Notes under the pieces: generated by a model
Told to the model about the DNA's origin: nothing
What the model saw: only the letters and a program-made list of their open reading frames with translations
Databases searched by the model: none
Origin: Amycolatopsis anabasis
GTDB taxonomy: Bacteria > Actinomycetota > Actinomycetes > Mycobacteriales > Pseudonocardiaceae
DNA length: 64,000 bases
NCBI RefSeq assembly: GCF_009765355.1
Contig: NZ_VTHK01000002.1
Coordinates: 248,001 to 312,000, forward strand
Direction of reading: 5' to 3'
Shown here: piece after piece, positions 43,850-51,719 of the stretch
How the letters are laid out: every line of letters starts with the position of its first letter
Numbering within the stretch: position 1 is the first letter of the stretch
Made by a program: the position numbers and the translations under genes

Positions 43850-45097
43850 TCAGCCCTCCCGGTTCCGGGCCGGGTGGAACACCCAGCCGCGCAGCAGCAG
43901 GAACCGCAGGACCGTGGCGGCCAGGTTGGCCAGCACGAGCACGGACACCTCGAGCGCGATCCCCGGGGTGGTGAGCGCGTTCAGCAGGGTCAGCGAGCCG
44001 CTGGTGAGCAGCAGTCCGAGCCCGAACACGAGCAGTCCCTCGAACTGGTGCCGCCCGGCGCCCCGGGCGCCGCGGATGCCGAAGGTCACGCGCCGGTTGG
44101 CCGCGGTGTTGGCGACCGCGGTGAGCCCCAGCGCCACCAGGTTCGCCGCCTGCGCGCCCACGACCCCGCGCATCAGCACGAACAGCAGCAGGTACGCGAG
44201 CGTGCTGGCCACGCCGACCGCGGCGAACCGGACCAGCTGGGTGGGCAGGCTCGGCGGCACCCCCGGGGTGTCCACGCCGATCGGCCCGCGCCCCAGCTGT
44301 TCGCGGAGCCTGCTGACCGGCACCGCGCCGGTCGCGGTCGCTCGAGTGAGCCGCACGATGCCCTTCAGATCGGCCACCGCGGTCGCCACGATGTCCACCC
44401 GCGAGTCCGGATCGTCCACCCAGTCCACCGGGACCTCGTGGATGCGCGACCCCGCGCGCTGGGCGAGGACCAGCAACTCGGTGTCGAAGAACCAGCCGGT
44501 GTCCGCCACGTGCGGCAGCAGGCGGTGCGCGACGTCGGCCCGGATCGCCTTGAAACCGCACTGCGCGTCGGTGAACCGGGCCGCCAGCGTGCCGCGCAGC
44601 AGCAGGTTGTAGCAGCGGGAGAGGAACTCCCGCTTCGGCCCGCGGACCACGCGTGCGCCCCGCGCCAGGCGGCTGCCGATGGCGAGATCGGAATGCCCGG
44701 AAATGAGCGGAGCCACCAGCGGGGAGAGCGCGGCGAGATCGGTGGACAGGTCGACGTCCATGTAGGCCAGCACCGGAGCGTCCGAAGTGGACCACACGGC
44801 GTGCAGGGCGCGGCCGCGGCCCTTCTGGTCCAGATGCGCGACGGTCACCTCGGCGAATTCGCGGGCAAGGCGTTCCGCGACGCGGAGCGTGGTGTCGGTG
44901 CTGGCGTTGTCGGCGATGGTGATCCGGAACGGATGGGGGAACCGCGAACCCAGGTACGCGTGCAGCCGCCGGATGCACGGCTCCAGATCGGTTTCCTCGT
45001 TGTACACCGGGATGACGACGTCGAGCACCGGTTTCGTGGTGCGGGTGTCGATCGGCTCGGTCCCCGGGCGGGCGGTGGAGGGCGGTGAGATCGTCAT
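43850..45097 (-). CDS. Glycosyltransferase family 2 fused to a GtrA membrane domain
   Basis: A 415-residue protein. The N-terminal GT2 domain (about 25-250) is of dolichyl-phosphate-mannose synthase type: DVVIPVYNEETDLEPCIRRL, IADNASTDTTL, LAYMDVDLSTDLAAL (metal-binding Asp residues) and FTDAQCGFKAI. From about residue 285 a four-helix GtrA domain follows (LVRFAAVGVASTLAYLLLFVLMRGVVG...FGLGLLLTSGSLTLLN). It probably charges a polyprenyl phosphate with a sugar and helps flip it across the membrane. It lies downstream of a histidine kinase gene and next to the arabinosyltransferase, so a role in wall glycan supply is reasonable. Confidence 0.9.
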   Translation of the reverse strand: MTISPPSTARPGTEPIDTRTTKPVLDVVIPVYNEETDLEPCIRRLHAYLGSRFPHPFRITIADNASTDTTLRVAERLAREFAEVTVAHLDQKGRGRALHAVWSTSDAPVLAYMDVDLSTDLAALSPLVAPLISGHSDLAIGSRLARGARVVRGPKREFLSRCYNLLLRGTLAARFTDAQCGFKAIRADVAHRLLPHVADTGWFFDTELLVLAQRAGSRIHEVPVDWVDDPDSRVDIVATAVADLKGIVRLTRATATGAVPVSRLREQLGRGPIGVDTPGVPPSLPTQLVRFAAVGVASTLAYLLLFVLMRGVVGAQAANLVALGLTAVANTAANRRVTFGIRGARGAGRHQFEGLLVFGLGLLLTSGSLTLLNALTTPGIALEVSVLVLANLAATVLRFLLLRGWVFHPARNREG

Positions 45098-45189
45098 GTC
45101 CGCACGGTCTCCAGCCCCGCTTTGCCGTACGTGTGCCCGGCCTGTGTATCCGCTGTGGGCATTACGCGGTGAGGTCCTAGACCGTGGGC

Positions 45190-46644
45190 CTAGGCGGCGG
45201 TTGTGGTGTTCCGGTGCGTTGCCCGTGCGGCGGGCAGGCGCACCTCGAACTCGGTACGGCCCGGGACGCTGTGCACCGCGACCGAACCGCGGTGCGCCGA
45301 GACGAGCGCGGCGACGATGGCCATGCCGAGCCCGGTGCTGCCCGCCCCGCGCGAACGGGAGGAATCGCCGCGGACGAACCGTTCGAACACCGTCGGCAGC
45401 AGGTCGGCCGGGATGCCCGGGCCGTCGTCGGTCACCGTCAGCACCACCTCGCCACCGGCGGACCGGGCGAGCGCGGCGGTAATCGTGGTGCCGGGCGGGG
45501 TGTGGGTGCGCCCGTTGGACAGCAGGTTCGCCACGATCTGGTGCAGGCGTTGCACGTCACCGCGCACGAGCACCGGCTCCGGGGGCAGCTCGACCAGCCA
45601 GCGGTGCCGGGGACCAGCGATCCGCGCGTCCCCCACCGCATCGGCCACCAGCCGGGACAGGTCGGCCTCGCCGATCTCCAGCGGGCGGCCCGCGTCCAGG
45701 CGCGCCAGCAGGAGCAGGCCCTCCACCAGGCTCGCCATCCGGGCGGATTCGGAGTCGACGCGGTCCATCGCGTGCGCGACGCCGGGCGGCAGCGACTCCC
45801 GGCCGCGCCGGATCAGTTCGGCGTATCCGCGAATGGCGGCCAGCGGGGTGCGCAGTTCGTGGCTGGCGTCCGCGACGAACTGCCGGGCCCGCTGCTCGCC
45901 GGCATGCCGCGCCCGCAACGCGTCGCCGACGTGGCCGAGCATCCGGTTCAGCGCGGCGCCGACCTGGCCGACCTCGGTCCGCGGATCGGTGTCCACGTCC
46001 GCGACCCGCACGGACAGCGCGACCTCGCCGCGATCGAGCGGCAGCTCGGTGACCCGCGCCGCCACCGCGGCGACCCGGTCGAGCGGGCGCAGCGTCCGGC
46101 GTACGGCACACGCTCCGGCGAATCCGGCGCCGAGCACCCCGGCCAGGGTGACGCGGGCGAGGATGAGCCCGACGGTGAGCAGCGTTTCGTCGACCTGCGC
46201 CAGCGGCAGCCCGGTCACCACCACGTCGTCCGGGGTGTTCTCCGCGATCAGCCGGTAGTCGCCGAGCCCGCCCAGCGCACGCGTGTACGGCCGCCCGTCC
46301 ACCGGCAGGCCGAGCAGGGCGGCCTTCGCGGCGGCGTCCAGCTCCTGGGGCTGTCCCTGCGCGGTGAGCATCCCCGCGTCCACGACCCGGCCGCCGGAGA
46401 GCCGGGCGGTCAGCGTTCCGGACGCCTGCCCGGGCGCGTTGAGCGGATCGGGCGGCGGGCCGAGGCCGCGCGGTTTTCCGAGGAACACCTTGGCCCGGTT
46501 GCTCGCCGACACCAGCTGCGCGTCGACCTGCCGGATGAGGAACGCGCTCAGCGCGAGCTCGCTGACCACGCCGATGATCGCGCACACCACGGCGAGCAGC
46601 GCGACCATCGACGCGATCAGCTTGGTCCGCAACGGCCACCCCAT
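45190..46644 (-). CDS. Sensor histidine kinase (orphan)
   Basis: A 484-residue membrane kinase. An N-terminal helix (LIASMVALLAVVCAIIGVVSELAL), an extracytoplasmic sensor of about 120 residues, a second helix (LARVTLAGVLGAGFAGACAV), a HAMP-like linker, the H-box FVADASHELRTPLAAIRGYAELIRR, the N-box HQIVANLLSNGRTH, and G-boxes DDGPGIPADLLPTVFERF and GSTGLGMAIVAAL. No response regulator gene lies within the neighbouring kilobases in this window, unlike the usual RR-HK operon order. The gene downstream on the same strand is the GT2-GtrA gene. It diverges from the lspA-like gene across 79 bp. Confidence 0.93.
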   Translation of the reverse strand: MGWPLRTKLIASMVALLAVVCAIIGVVSELALSAFLIRQVDAQLVSASNRAKVFLGKPRGLGPPPDPLNAPGQASGTLTARLSGGRVVDAGMLTAQGQPQELDAAAKAALLGLPVDGRPYTRALGGLGDYRLIAENTPDDVVVTGLPLAQVDETLLTVGLILARVTLAGVLGAGFAGACAVRRTLRPLDRVAAVAARVTELPLDRGEVALSVRVADVDTDPRTEVGQVGAALNRMLGHVGDALRARHAGEQRARQFVADASHELRTPLAAIRGYAELIRRGRESLPPGVAHAMDRVDSESARMASLVEGLLLLARLDAGRPLEIGEADLSRLVADAVGDARIAGPRHRWLVELPPEPVLVRGDVQRLHQIVANLLSNGRTHTPPGTTITAALARSAGGEVVLTVTDDGPGIPADLLPTVFERFVRGDSSRSRGAGSTGLGMAIVAALVSAHRGSVAVHSVPGRTEFEVRLPAARATHRNTTTAA

Positions 46645-46723
46645 ACCGGCGATGGTCGGCCGGTTTCGTGTGGGGCCCTTGTGTCCCCGCTGTGCGGCGC
46701 CTGTGCGCGTCTAGGCTGGACCG

Positions 46724-47266
46724 GTGACGGAAACGGAAACCCCAGCACGCGGGCGTGGCCTGCTTCTCGTCGTCCTGGCCGTGGCGGCGGTGCTCGTCGT
46801 GGTCGACCAGCTGACGAAGCTGTGGGCGTCCTCGACGCTCGCCGGTCGCCCGCCGGTGCCGGTGCTCGGCGAGTTCCTCCAGTTCCGGCTCGTGTACAAC
46901 TCCGGCGCCGCCTTCTCCCTCGGCAAGAACTCCACCTGGCTCTTCACCATCTTCGCGGCGATCGCGGTGGTCGCGATCGCGTGGATCGCCCGCCGGGTGC
47001 GATCGACGGGCTGGGCGATCGGCCTTGGCCTGCTGCTCGGCGGCGCCGCCACGCACCTGGGCGACCGCGTGTTCCGCGCGCCCGGATTCGCGCGCGGACA
47101 CGTGGTCGACTTCCTCGACTACAACGGCTGGTTCGTCGGCAACGTCGCCGATATCGCGCTGGTCGGCGGCGCCGCGCTGCTCATCGTGCTGAGCTTCCTC
47201 GGCATCGAGCTCACCGGGCGGCGACCCGATCCAGCGCAGCAGGACCGATCACCCGGTGCGCCCTGA
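46724..47266 (+). CDS. lspA: Signal peptidase II (LspA)-like, divergent
   Basis: A 180-residue membrane aspartic protease that would remove prolipoprotein signal peptides. Helices: LLLVVLAVAAVLVVVDQLTKLWA, TWLFTIFAAIAVVAIAWIA, AIGLGLLLGGAA and NVADIALVGGAALLIVLSFL. Conserved elements: VYNSGAAFSL, GHVVDFLDY (catalytic Asp) and GNVADIA (second Asp). The usual GGAxGNxxDR motif reads GGAATHLGDR, so the conserved Asn is replaced by His. It may be a second, specialised LspA. The 3' end overlaps the convergent 5'-nucleotidase gene by 56 nt. Confidence 0.85.
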   Translation: MTETETPARGRGLLLVVLAVAAVLVVVDQLTKLWASSTLAGRPPVPVLGEFLQFRLVYNSGAAFSLGKNSTWLFTIFAAIAVVAIAWIARRVRSTGWAIGLGLLLGGAATHLGDRVFRAPGFARGHVVDFLDYNGWFVGNVADIALVGGAALLIVLSFLGIELTGRRPDPAQQDRSPGAP

Positions 47267-48968
47267 GGTAGGCCACGAACGTTTCGTGGTCCGTGCCGTT
47301 GCGCACCGGATCGGTGTACGCCTTGAACGCCGGGTACCCGTCCGCCCCGATCACCGTGTAGGCGAGCGCGGCGACGCGGTAAACGCGGTTCTCCGCCAGC
47401 GGTCGGCCGTCGATCAGCACGTCCGCCGGGTCGACCTTGTGGCCGACCGGTTTCGCCGAACCGTAGGCGTACCGGACGTTTCGGGACACCGCGAACGGCG
47501 CGAACCGCACACCGCCGTCGGGCTGTGACCGCCACTGCTGTTCGAGCACCGCGTCCAGCTGGGCGCCGGTCAGGGACACCGTGAGCACGGGATTGCCGTA
47601 GCCGTAGGCGGTCCAGGACTCGCCGAGCAGCACCCGCCCGTCGGCGTCGGCCGGGTTCGGTCCCTTGGCGTACCGGATGTCGCCGCGGACCGCGTTGCTG
47701 CCGGTGGGCGGTTGGGCGGCGATCAGGGCGAGATCGGCGTGGCCGGTGCGGTTGGCGTCCCAGTACTGCACGTCGGCGTAGAGGTCGGCGGCGGTGCTTT
47801 CCCCGGCGGCGTTCGGGGTCCGGGTGAAGTCGCCGGTCGTGGTCGCGAGCGGTTCGGCGTAGCGCTGCTTTCCCCGCGCGGTCCAGTAGTCGGCGATTTT
47901 CGCGACCTCGGGGTCCGGCGGGACGTCCCGGGTGACGGCGTGGTTGACCGATTTCGTGCGGTCGCGCAGCACCTCACCGGTGCGCGGGTCCAGGGCGAGC
48001 TTGATCTCGTTGATCAGCCGACCGTGGTTGGCCGCCTCGACGACCGGCCGGGGCCGCCCCGCCGGATCGTTCACCACGCAGTTGAACGCCGCGTGCCAGT
48101 GCCCGGTGACGATCGCGTCGATGTCCGGGGTCACCTGCCGGGCCACGTCGAACGCCGGGCCGGAGGGATGCACGCAGTCATCGAAGGTCGCGGACGCGTC
48201 GGTGCCGCCGTCGTGCATGTTCAGCACGATCGCGCTCACCCCGCGGCGTTTCAGATCGGCGGCCGCGGCGTTCGCGGATTTCACCAGGTCCTCCGCGCGC
48301 AGGCCCGGCTGGAACGACGTGGAGCCGGTGGGGGTGTCGGGCACGGTCAGCCCGATGAACCCGACGGGAACGCGCTTCCCGTGCGGTCCCGCGACCCATT
48401 CGACGTGGTGGGGCGGCAGAATCGGGCGGCCGGTCTTCGCGTCGACCAGGTTCGCGGACTGGAAGTCGAAATCGGCGCCGCGGAACCGGCGGCCGGTCGA
48501 ATCGGGGAAGCAGCTGTCCACGCCGATCTCGCCGAAGCAGCGGCCGCGTTCCATGTGCCGCACCAGGAAGTCGGGGGAGACGTCGAGTTCGTGGTTGCCC
48601 GCGGCGGAGAACCGGATGCCCAGCTTGTTCAGGACCTCGACGGTCGGTTCGTCGGCGTGCGCGTCGACCTCGAACGGCCAGCCGGAGAAGTTGTCCCCGG
48701 CGGAGAACAGGATCGAGTTGCGCTGCCCGGCACGCAGGCGCTGCAGGTGGGTGGCCAGGTAGGCGGCGCCGCCGACCTGGAGCTGCTTGCCGTCCGCCCC
48801 GGGGATTGTGCCGCCGTCGGCCGGGCTGGGCGGCTGCAGGTAACCGTGGAAGTCGGTGATGCTGACGAGCTGGACGTCGACCGGCGCGGTTTCGGCCGCC
48901 GCCGGGACCGCGGTACCGCCCAGCAGCGCCGCCACCAGGGCCGCGAGCAGGGGTGATCGTCTTCGCAT
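47211..48968 (-). CDS. Secreted bifunctional metallophosphatase / 5'-nucleotidase
   Basis: A 585-residue exported enzyme with signal peptide (RRRSPLLAALVAALLGGTAVPAAAE). The metallophosphatase domain has SITDFHGYL (DxH), FSAGDNFSG (GDxx), SAAGNHELD (GNHE), VTGHWHAAF (GHxH) and IVLNMHDGG; the C-terminal 5'-nucleotidase domain has VLLGESWTAYGYGNPVLTVSLTGAQLDAVLEQQW for substrate recognition. It would hydrolyse extracellular nucleotides for phosphate or nucleoside uptake. The last 56 nt overlap the lspA-like gene in antisense. Length is normal for the family. Confidence 0.93.
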   Translation of the reverse strand: MRRRSPLLAALVAALLGGTAVPAAAETAPVDVQLVSITDFHGYLQPPSPADGGTIPGADGKQLQVGGAAYLATHLQRLRAGQRNSILFSAGDNFSGWPFEVDAHADEPTVEVLNKLGIRFSAAGNHELDVSPDFLVRHMERGRCFGEIGVDSCFPDSTGRRFRGADFDFQSANLVDAKTGRPILPPHHVEWVAGPHGKRVPVGFIGLTVPDTPTGSTSFQPGLRAEDLVKSANAAAADLKRRGVSAIVLNMHDGGTDASATFDDCVHPSGPAFDVARQVTPDIDAIVTGHWHAAFNCVVNDPAGRPRPVVEAANHGRLINEIKLALDPRTGEVLRDRTKSVNHAVTRDVPPDPEVAKIADYWTARGKQRYAEPLATTTGDFTRTPNAAGESTAADLYADVQYWDANRTGHADLALIAAQPPTGSNAVRGDIRYAKGPNPADADGRVLLGESWTAYGYGNPVLTVSLTGAQLDAVLEQQWRSQPDGGVRFAPFAVSRNVRYAYGSAKPVGHKVDPADVLIDGRPLAENRVYRVAALAYTVIGADGYPAFKAYTDPVRNGTDHETFVAYLRAHRVIGPAALDRVAAR

Positions 48969-49073
48969 GGGTCGCCTCTTTTCGGTTGGGAGACAACCAT
49001 CCCATCCGGAAGGGGTGACCGGCGAGTGAACGCACCCCTACCGCCGCCCGGCGAACAGGTCACCGGGGAGGCG

Positions 49074-50870
49074 TCAGCCGTCTTCGCCGTACCCCTCGGC
49101 GCAGAACAGTTCACAGTGGACGGACTCGTCCGGGACGTCGTGCTCGAGCAGCAGGTCCCGCGCCGCGTCGACCAGCGGCGGCGGCCCGCAGAGGAACCAG
49201 TCGTCCACTTTGGCCGGATGCAGCCGGCTGCCCAGGAGCGCGTGGAACCGGCGGGCGTCGAGCCGCCCGCGGTGGTGCTCCTCGAACGAGATCGCGAGCG
49301 CCTCGGCGATCGTGTCCAGCGGCCGGGACGTGCGGGGCGGGTGCAGATCGGGATCCCGCTCGTCCGTGCGGTAGTGCAGGACGGTCAGCCTGCCCTCGAA
49401 CCGGCGGGCCAGTGCGGTCAGCTCGTCGGCGAACATCGTGCTCGCCCCGCAGCGGTTCACGTACAGCAGGGTGAACCGGCTCTGCGCCTCGACGGTCAGC
49501 GCGCCGGTGAGCATCGAGAGGATCGGCGTGATCCCGATCCCGGCGGCCAGCCCGACATAATGCCGGGTCCGGCCGGGTTCCGGGGCGAGCACGAACCGGC
49601 CGGACGGCGGCCGCACCTCCAGGGTGTCGCCGGGGCGCAGGCAGGTGTTGGCGTGGATGGAGAACCGCCCGCAGTCGCGTCGCTTGACCGCGATCCGCAA
49701 GGTGTCCGCGGGCGCCGGGGAACAGATCGAGTAGTTCCGGCGCACCTCGCGTTCATCCACAGTGGACCGGATGGTGACGTGCTGCCCGGGGACGAACCGG
49801 AACGTCTCCCGGAGTCCGGCGGGCACGGCGAAGGTGACCGCCACGGCCTCCTCGGTGAGCGGATCGATCGCGGCCACCGCGAGCCGGTGGAATTCCCGCC
49901 GCCGCACCGGTTCCGCCGCGGTGACGGTCTTGCGCTCGGCACACGGCTCGCCGAGCCGCCGCCACGCCCGGTACTCGTCCGCGGACAGGTCCCGGCCCCA
50001 GGCGGTGGTGATCGGCACGTTGCGCGCCAGGTAGGTCTCCCGGTTCACGCGCCACGCCGTGCGGTAGCGGTAGAACGGGACGGCCGGGTGCAGGTGGTGG
50101 ACCAGGTGGTAGTTCTGGCTCAGCATCAACGGGGTCATCAGCCACTCCAGCCCGACGCGCACCCGCGCGACGCCGAACCGGTCGCGGCTGGCCGGGAGAT
50201 GGTGGTGCGGCAGCCAGTCGAACCACCAGGCGAGCAGGACCAGCCCGATCCGCTGCGGGATCAGGTAGACCACCAGCAGCTCCCAGCCGTACCCGGTGGC
50301 GATCAGCGCGGTGAAACCGCCGAGCGCGAGCAGTGCCACCGCGGTCGTCTCGGCCACCTCGGCGGGCGGGCGCGTTCCCGTGCGGGCCAGGTAGCACCGC
50401 GCGTACCAGGCGTCCACGGTCAGCCAGCGGAACGGCAGCTGCCACGCGGGCCCGTGCGAACTCCACGCGTCCGGATCGGTCCGGGGATCGGCGTTGGTGT
50501 TGCGGTGGTGCTCGAGATGGAGGAACCGCATCAGCGGGAACGACCCGTAGACCGCCACGAACAGCATGGACAGCCGGCCCAGCAGTTCGTTGACCCAGGT
50601 GAACCGGCCCGCCGAGTGGTGGACCGACTCGTGCAGCACGGTGAACATCGTGAAGGTCACCAGTGCGTTCGCGACGATTGTGCCCCACAACGGGATCCCG
50701 CCGGTCAGCCCCAGCCAGGTGGCCGTGCCCCACACCGCGAGCCCGGCCGCGAACAGCATCGCGGTCGGCGCGGACACGTTGCGCAGCGGAATGCGGGGGT
50801 TCGGCACGCGGCGGCCGGTCGTTCGCCCGGGGGAGAACGCGTGCGGCGAAGGCGCGTCGATGACGGACAT
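49074..50870 (-). CDS. Fatty-acid desaturase / hydroxylase fused to a flavin (FNR-type) reductase
   Basis: A 598-residue fusion. The N-terminal membrane desaturase domain (about 35-300) has the three His boxes: HESVHH (80-85), HLEHH (118-122) and HLVHH (about 253-257), with membrane helices between. From about residue 325 a reductase follows: a beta-barrel with RNYSICS (FAD), GLAAGIGITPILSM (NAD(P)H), and FLCGPPPLVDAARDLLLEHDVPDESVHCELF at the end. Related separate reductases usually end in a plant-type 2Fe-2S domain; here the protein stops after the NAD domain without CxxxxCxxC. It may pass electrons directly or use an external ferredoxin. Divergent from a TetR gene. Confidence 0.9.
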   Translation of the reverse strand: MSVIDAPSPHAFSPGRTTGRRVPNPRIPLRNVSAPTAMLFAAGLAVWGTATWLGLTGGIPLWGTIVANALVTFTMFTVLHESVHHSAGRFTWVNELLGRLSMLFVAVYGSFPLMRFLHLEHHRNTNADPRTDPDAWSSHGPAWQLPFRWLTVDAWYARCYLARTGTRPPAEVAETTAVALLALGGFTALIATGYGWELLVVYLIPQRIGLVLLAWWFDWLPHHHLPASRDRFGVARVRVGLEWLMTPLMLSQNYHLVHHLHPAVPFYRYRTAWRVNRETYLARNVPITTAWGRDLSADEYRAWRRLGEPCAERKTVTAAEPVRRREFHRLAVAAIDPLTEEAVAVTFAVPAGLRETFRFVPGQHVTIRSTVDEREVRRNYSICSPAPADTLRIAVKRRDCGRFSIHANTCLRPGDTLEVRPPSGRFVLAPEPGRTRHYVGLAAGIGITPILSMLTGALTVEAQSRFTLLYVNRCGASTMFADELTALARRFEGRLTVLHYRTDERDPDLHPPRTSRPLDTIAEALAISFEEHHRGRLDARRFHALLGSRLHPAKVDDWFLCGPPPLVDAARDLLLEHDVPDESVHCELFCAEGYGEDG

Positions 50871-50934
50871 GGCCCGGGCTCCTCAGGTGGCGATGAGGCC
50901 GACTAGCGCAACACCGTAGACAGAGTGGAGCACA

Positions 50935-50972
50935 TTGTAAACTTCAACAACACACGAGTGGGTGTTGTAAAC
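50935..50972. promoter_or_regulatory. Candidate TetR operator region upstream of the desaturase gene
   Basis: ACAACAC (50947-50953) pairs with GTGTTGT (50962-50968) across 8 nt, and TTGTAAAC occurs twice as a direct repeat (50935-50942 and 50965-50972). The region lies in the 119-bp gap between the divergent desaturase-reductase and tetR genes and is locally AT-rich. Confidence 0.6.
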
Positions 50973-50989
50973 CAGCCTAAGCTGGGTTG

Positions 50990-51601
50990 GTGAAGACCGC
51001 CCCCAACTTCGCCCGGACCGTGCGGACCCTGCTGCGCGAGCGGCTCCTGGATGCCGCTTCGGACATCACCTGCGCCGAGGGCTGGGCGAGCGTGACGATG
51101 GGCAAGGTCGCGGCCCGGGTCGGGGTGAGCCGGCAGACGGTTTACAAGGAACTCGGATCCAAACCGGCACTCGCCGAATCGCTGATGCTCCGCGAGACCG
51201 ACCGGTTCCTCGCCGGGGTCGGCGAGCTGGTGACCACCACGCCGGATCCGGTCGACGCCGTCACCGCGGCGGTGCGGTTCACCCTCGAATCCGCCGCCGA
51301 CAACCCGCTGCTCAAGACCGTCCTGTCCGGTTCGCACGGCGAGCCGGACGACCTGTTGCCGCTGCTCACCACCGGTTCGGCCCCGGTGCTCGAACGCGGT
51401 ATCGGGGTGCTCGCGCCGATGCTGCACCGGTGTCATCCGCACGCCGGGTTGTCCGAGGCGGAATGGCGGACGACGGTCGAGATCATGGTGCGGCTGGTGC
51501 TGAGCCATCTGGTCCAGCCCACCCAGCCGATCCCCCGCGTGGTCGAGGAGCTGCGGTGGGTCATCGAGCGGGTCCTCACGCGCCGTTCCGGGGCCGAGTG
51601 A
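50990..51601 (+). CDS. TetR-family repressor
   Basis: A 203-residue regulator; GTG at 50990 is used. The HTH is LLDAASDITCAEGWASVTMGKVAARVGVSRQTVYKELGSKPALAESLM; the ligand-binding helical domain follows (DAVTAAVRFTLESAADNPLLKTVL). Its divergence from the desaturase-reductase gene across palindromic sequence suggests it controls that gene in answer to a fatty acid or acyl-CoA. The C-terminal RWVIERVLTRR is typical of actinobacterial lipid-gene TetR proteins. Confidence 0.9.
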   Translation: MKTAPNFARTVRTLLRERLLDAASDITCAEGWASVTMGKVAARVGVSRQTVYKELGSKPALAESLMLRETDRFLAGVGELVTTTPDPVDAVTAAVRFTLESAADNPLLKTVLSGSHGEPDDLLPLLTTGSAPVLERGIGVLAPMLHRCHPHAGLSEAEWRTTVEIMVRLVLSHLVQPTQPIPRVVEELRWVIERVLTRRSGAE

Positions 51602-51719
51602 TACCCCCGCCCGAGCTGGCAAGACCCTGGTCCTAGACTCGGACGTCCCGGTCTGATATCCGACCTGGGATTATCAAGCAGTCTTTTGGACAACACTGTT
51701 ACGGCTCGAGGAGAAAACG

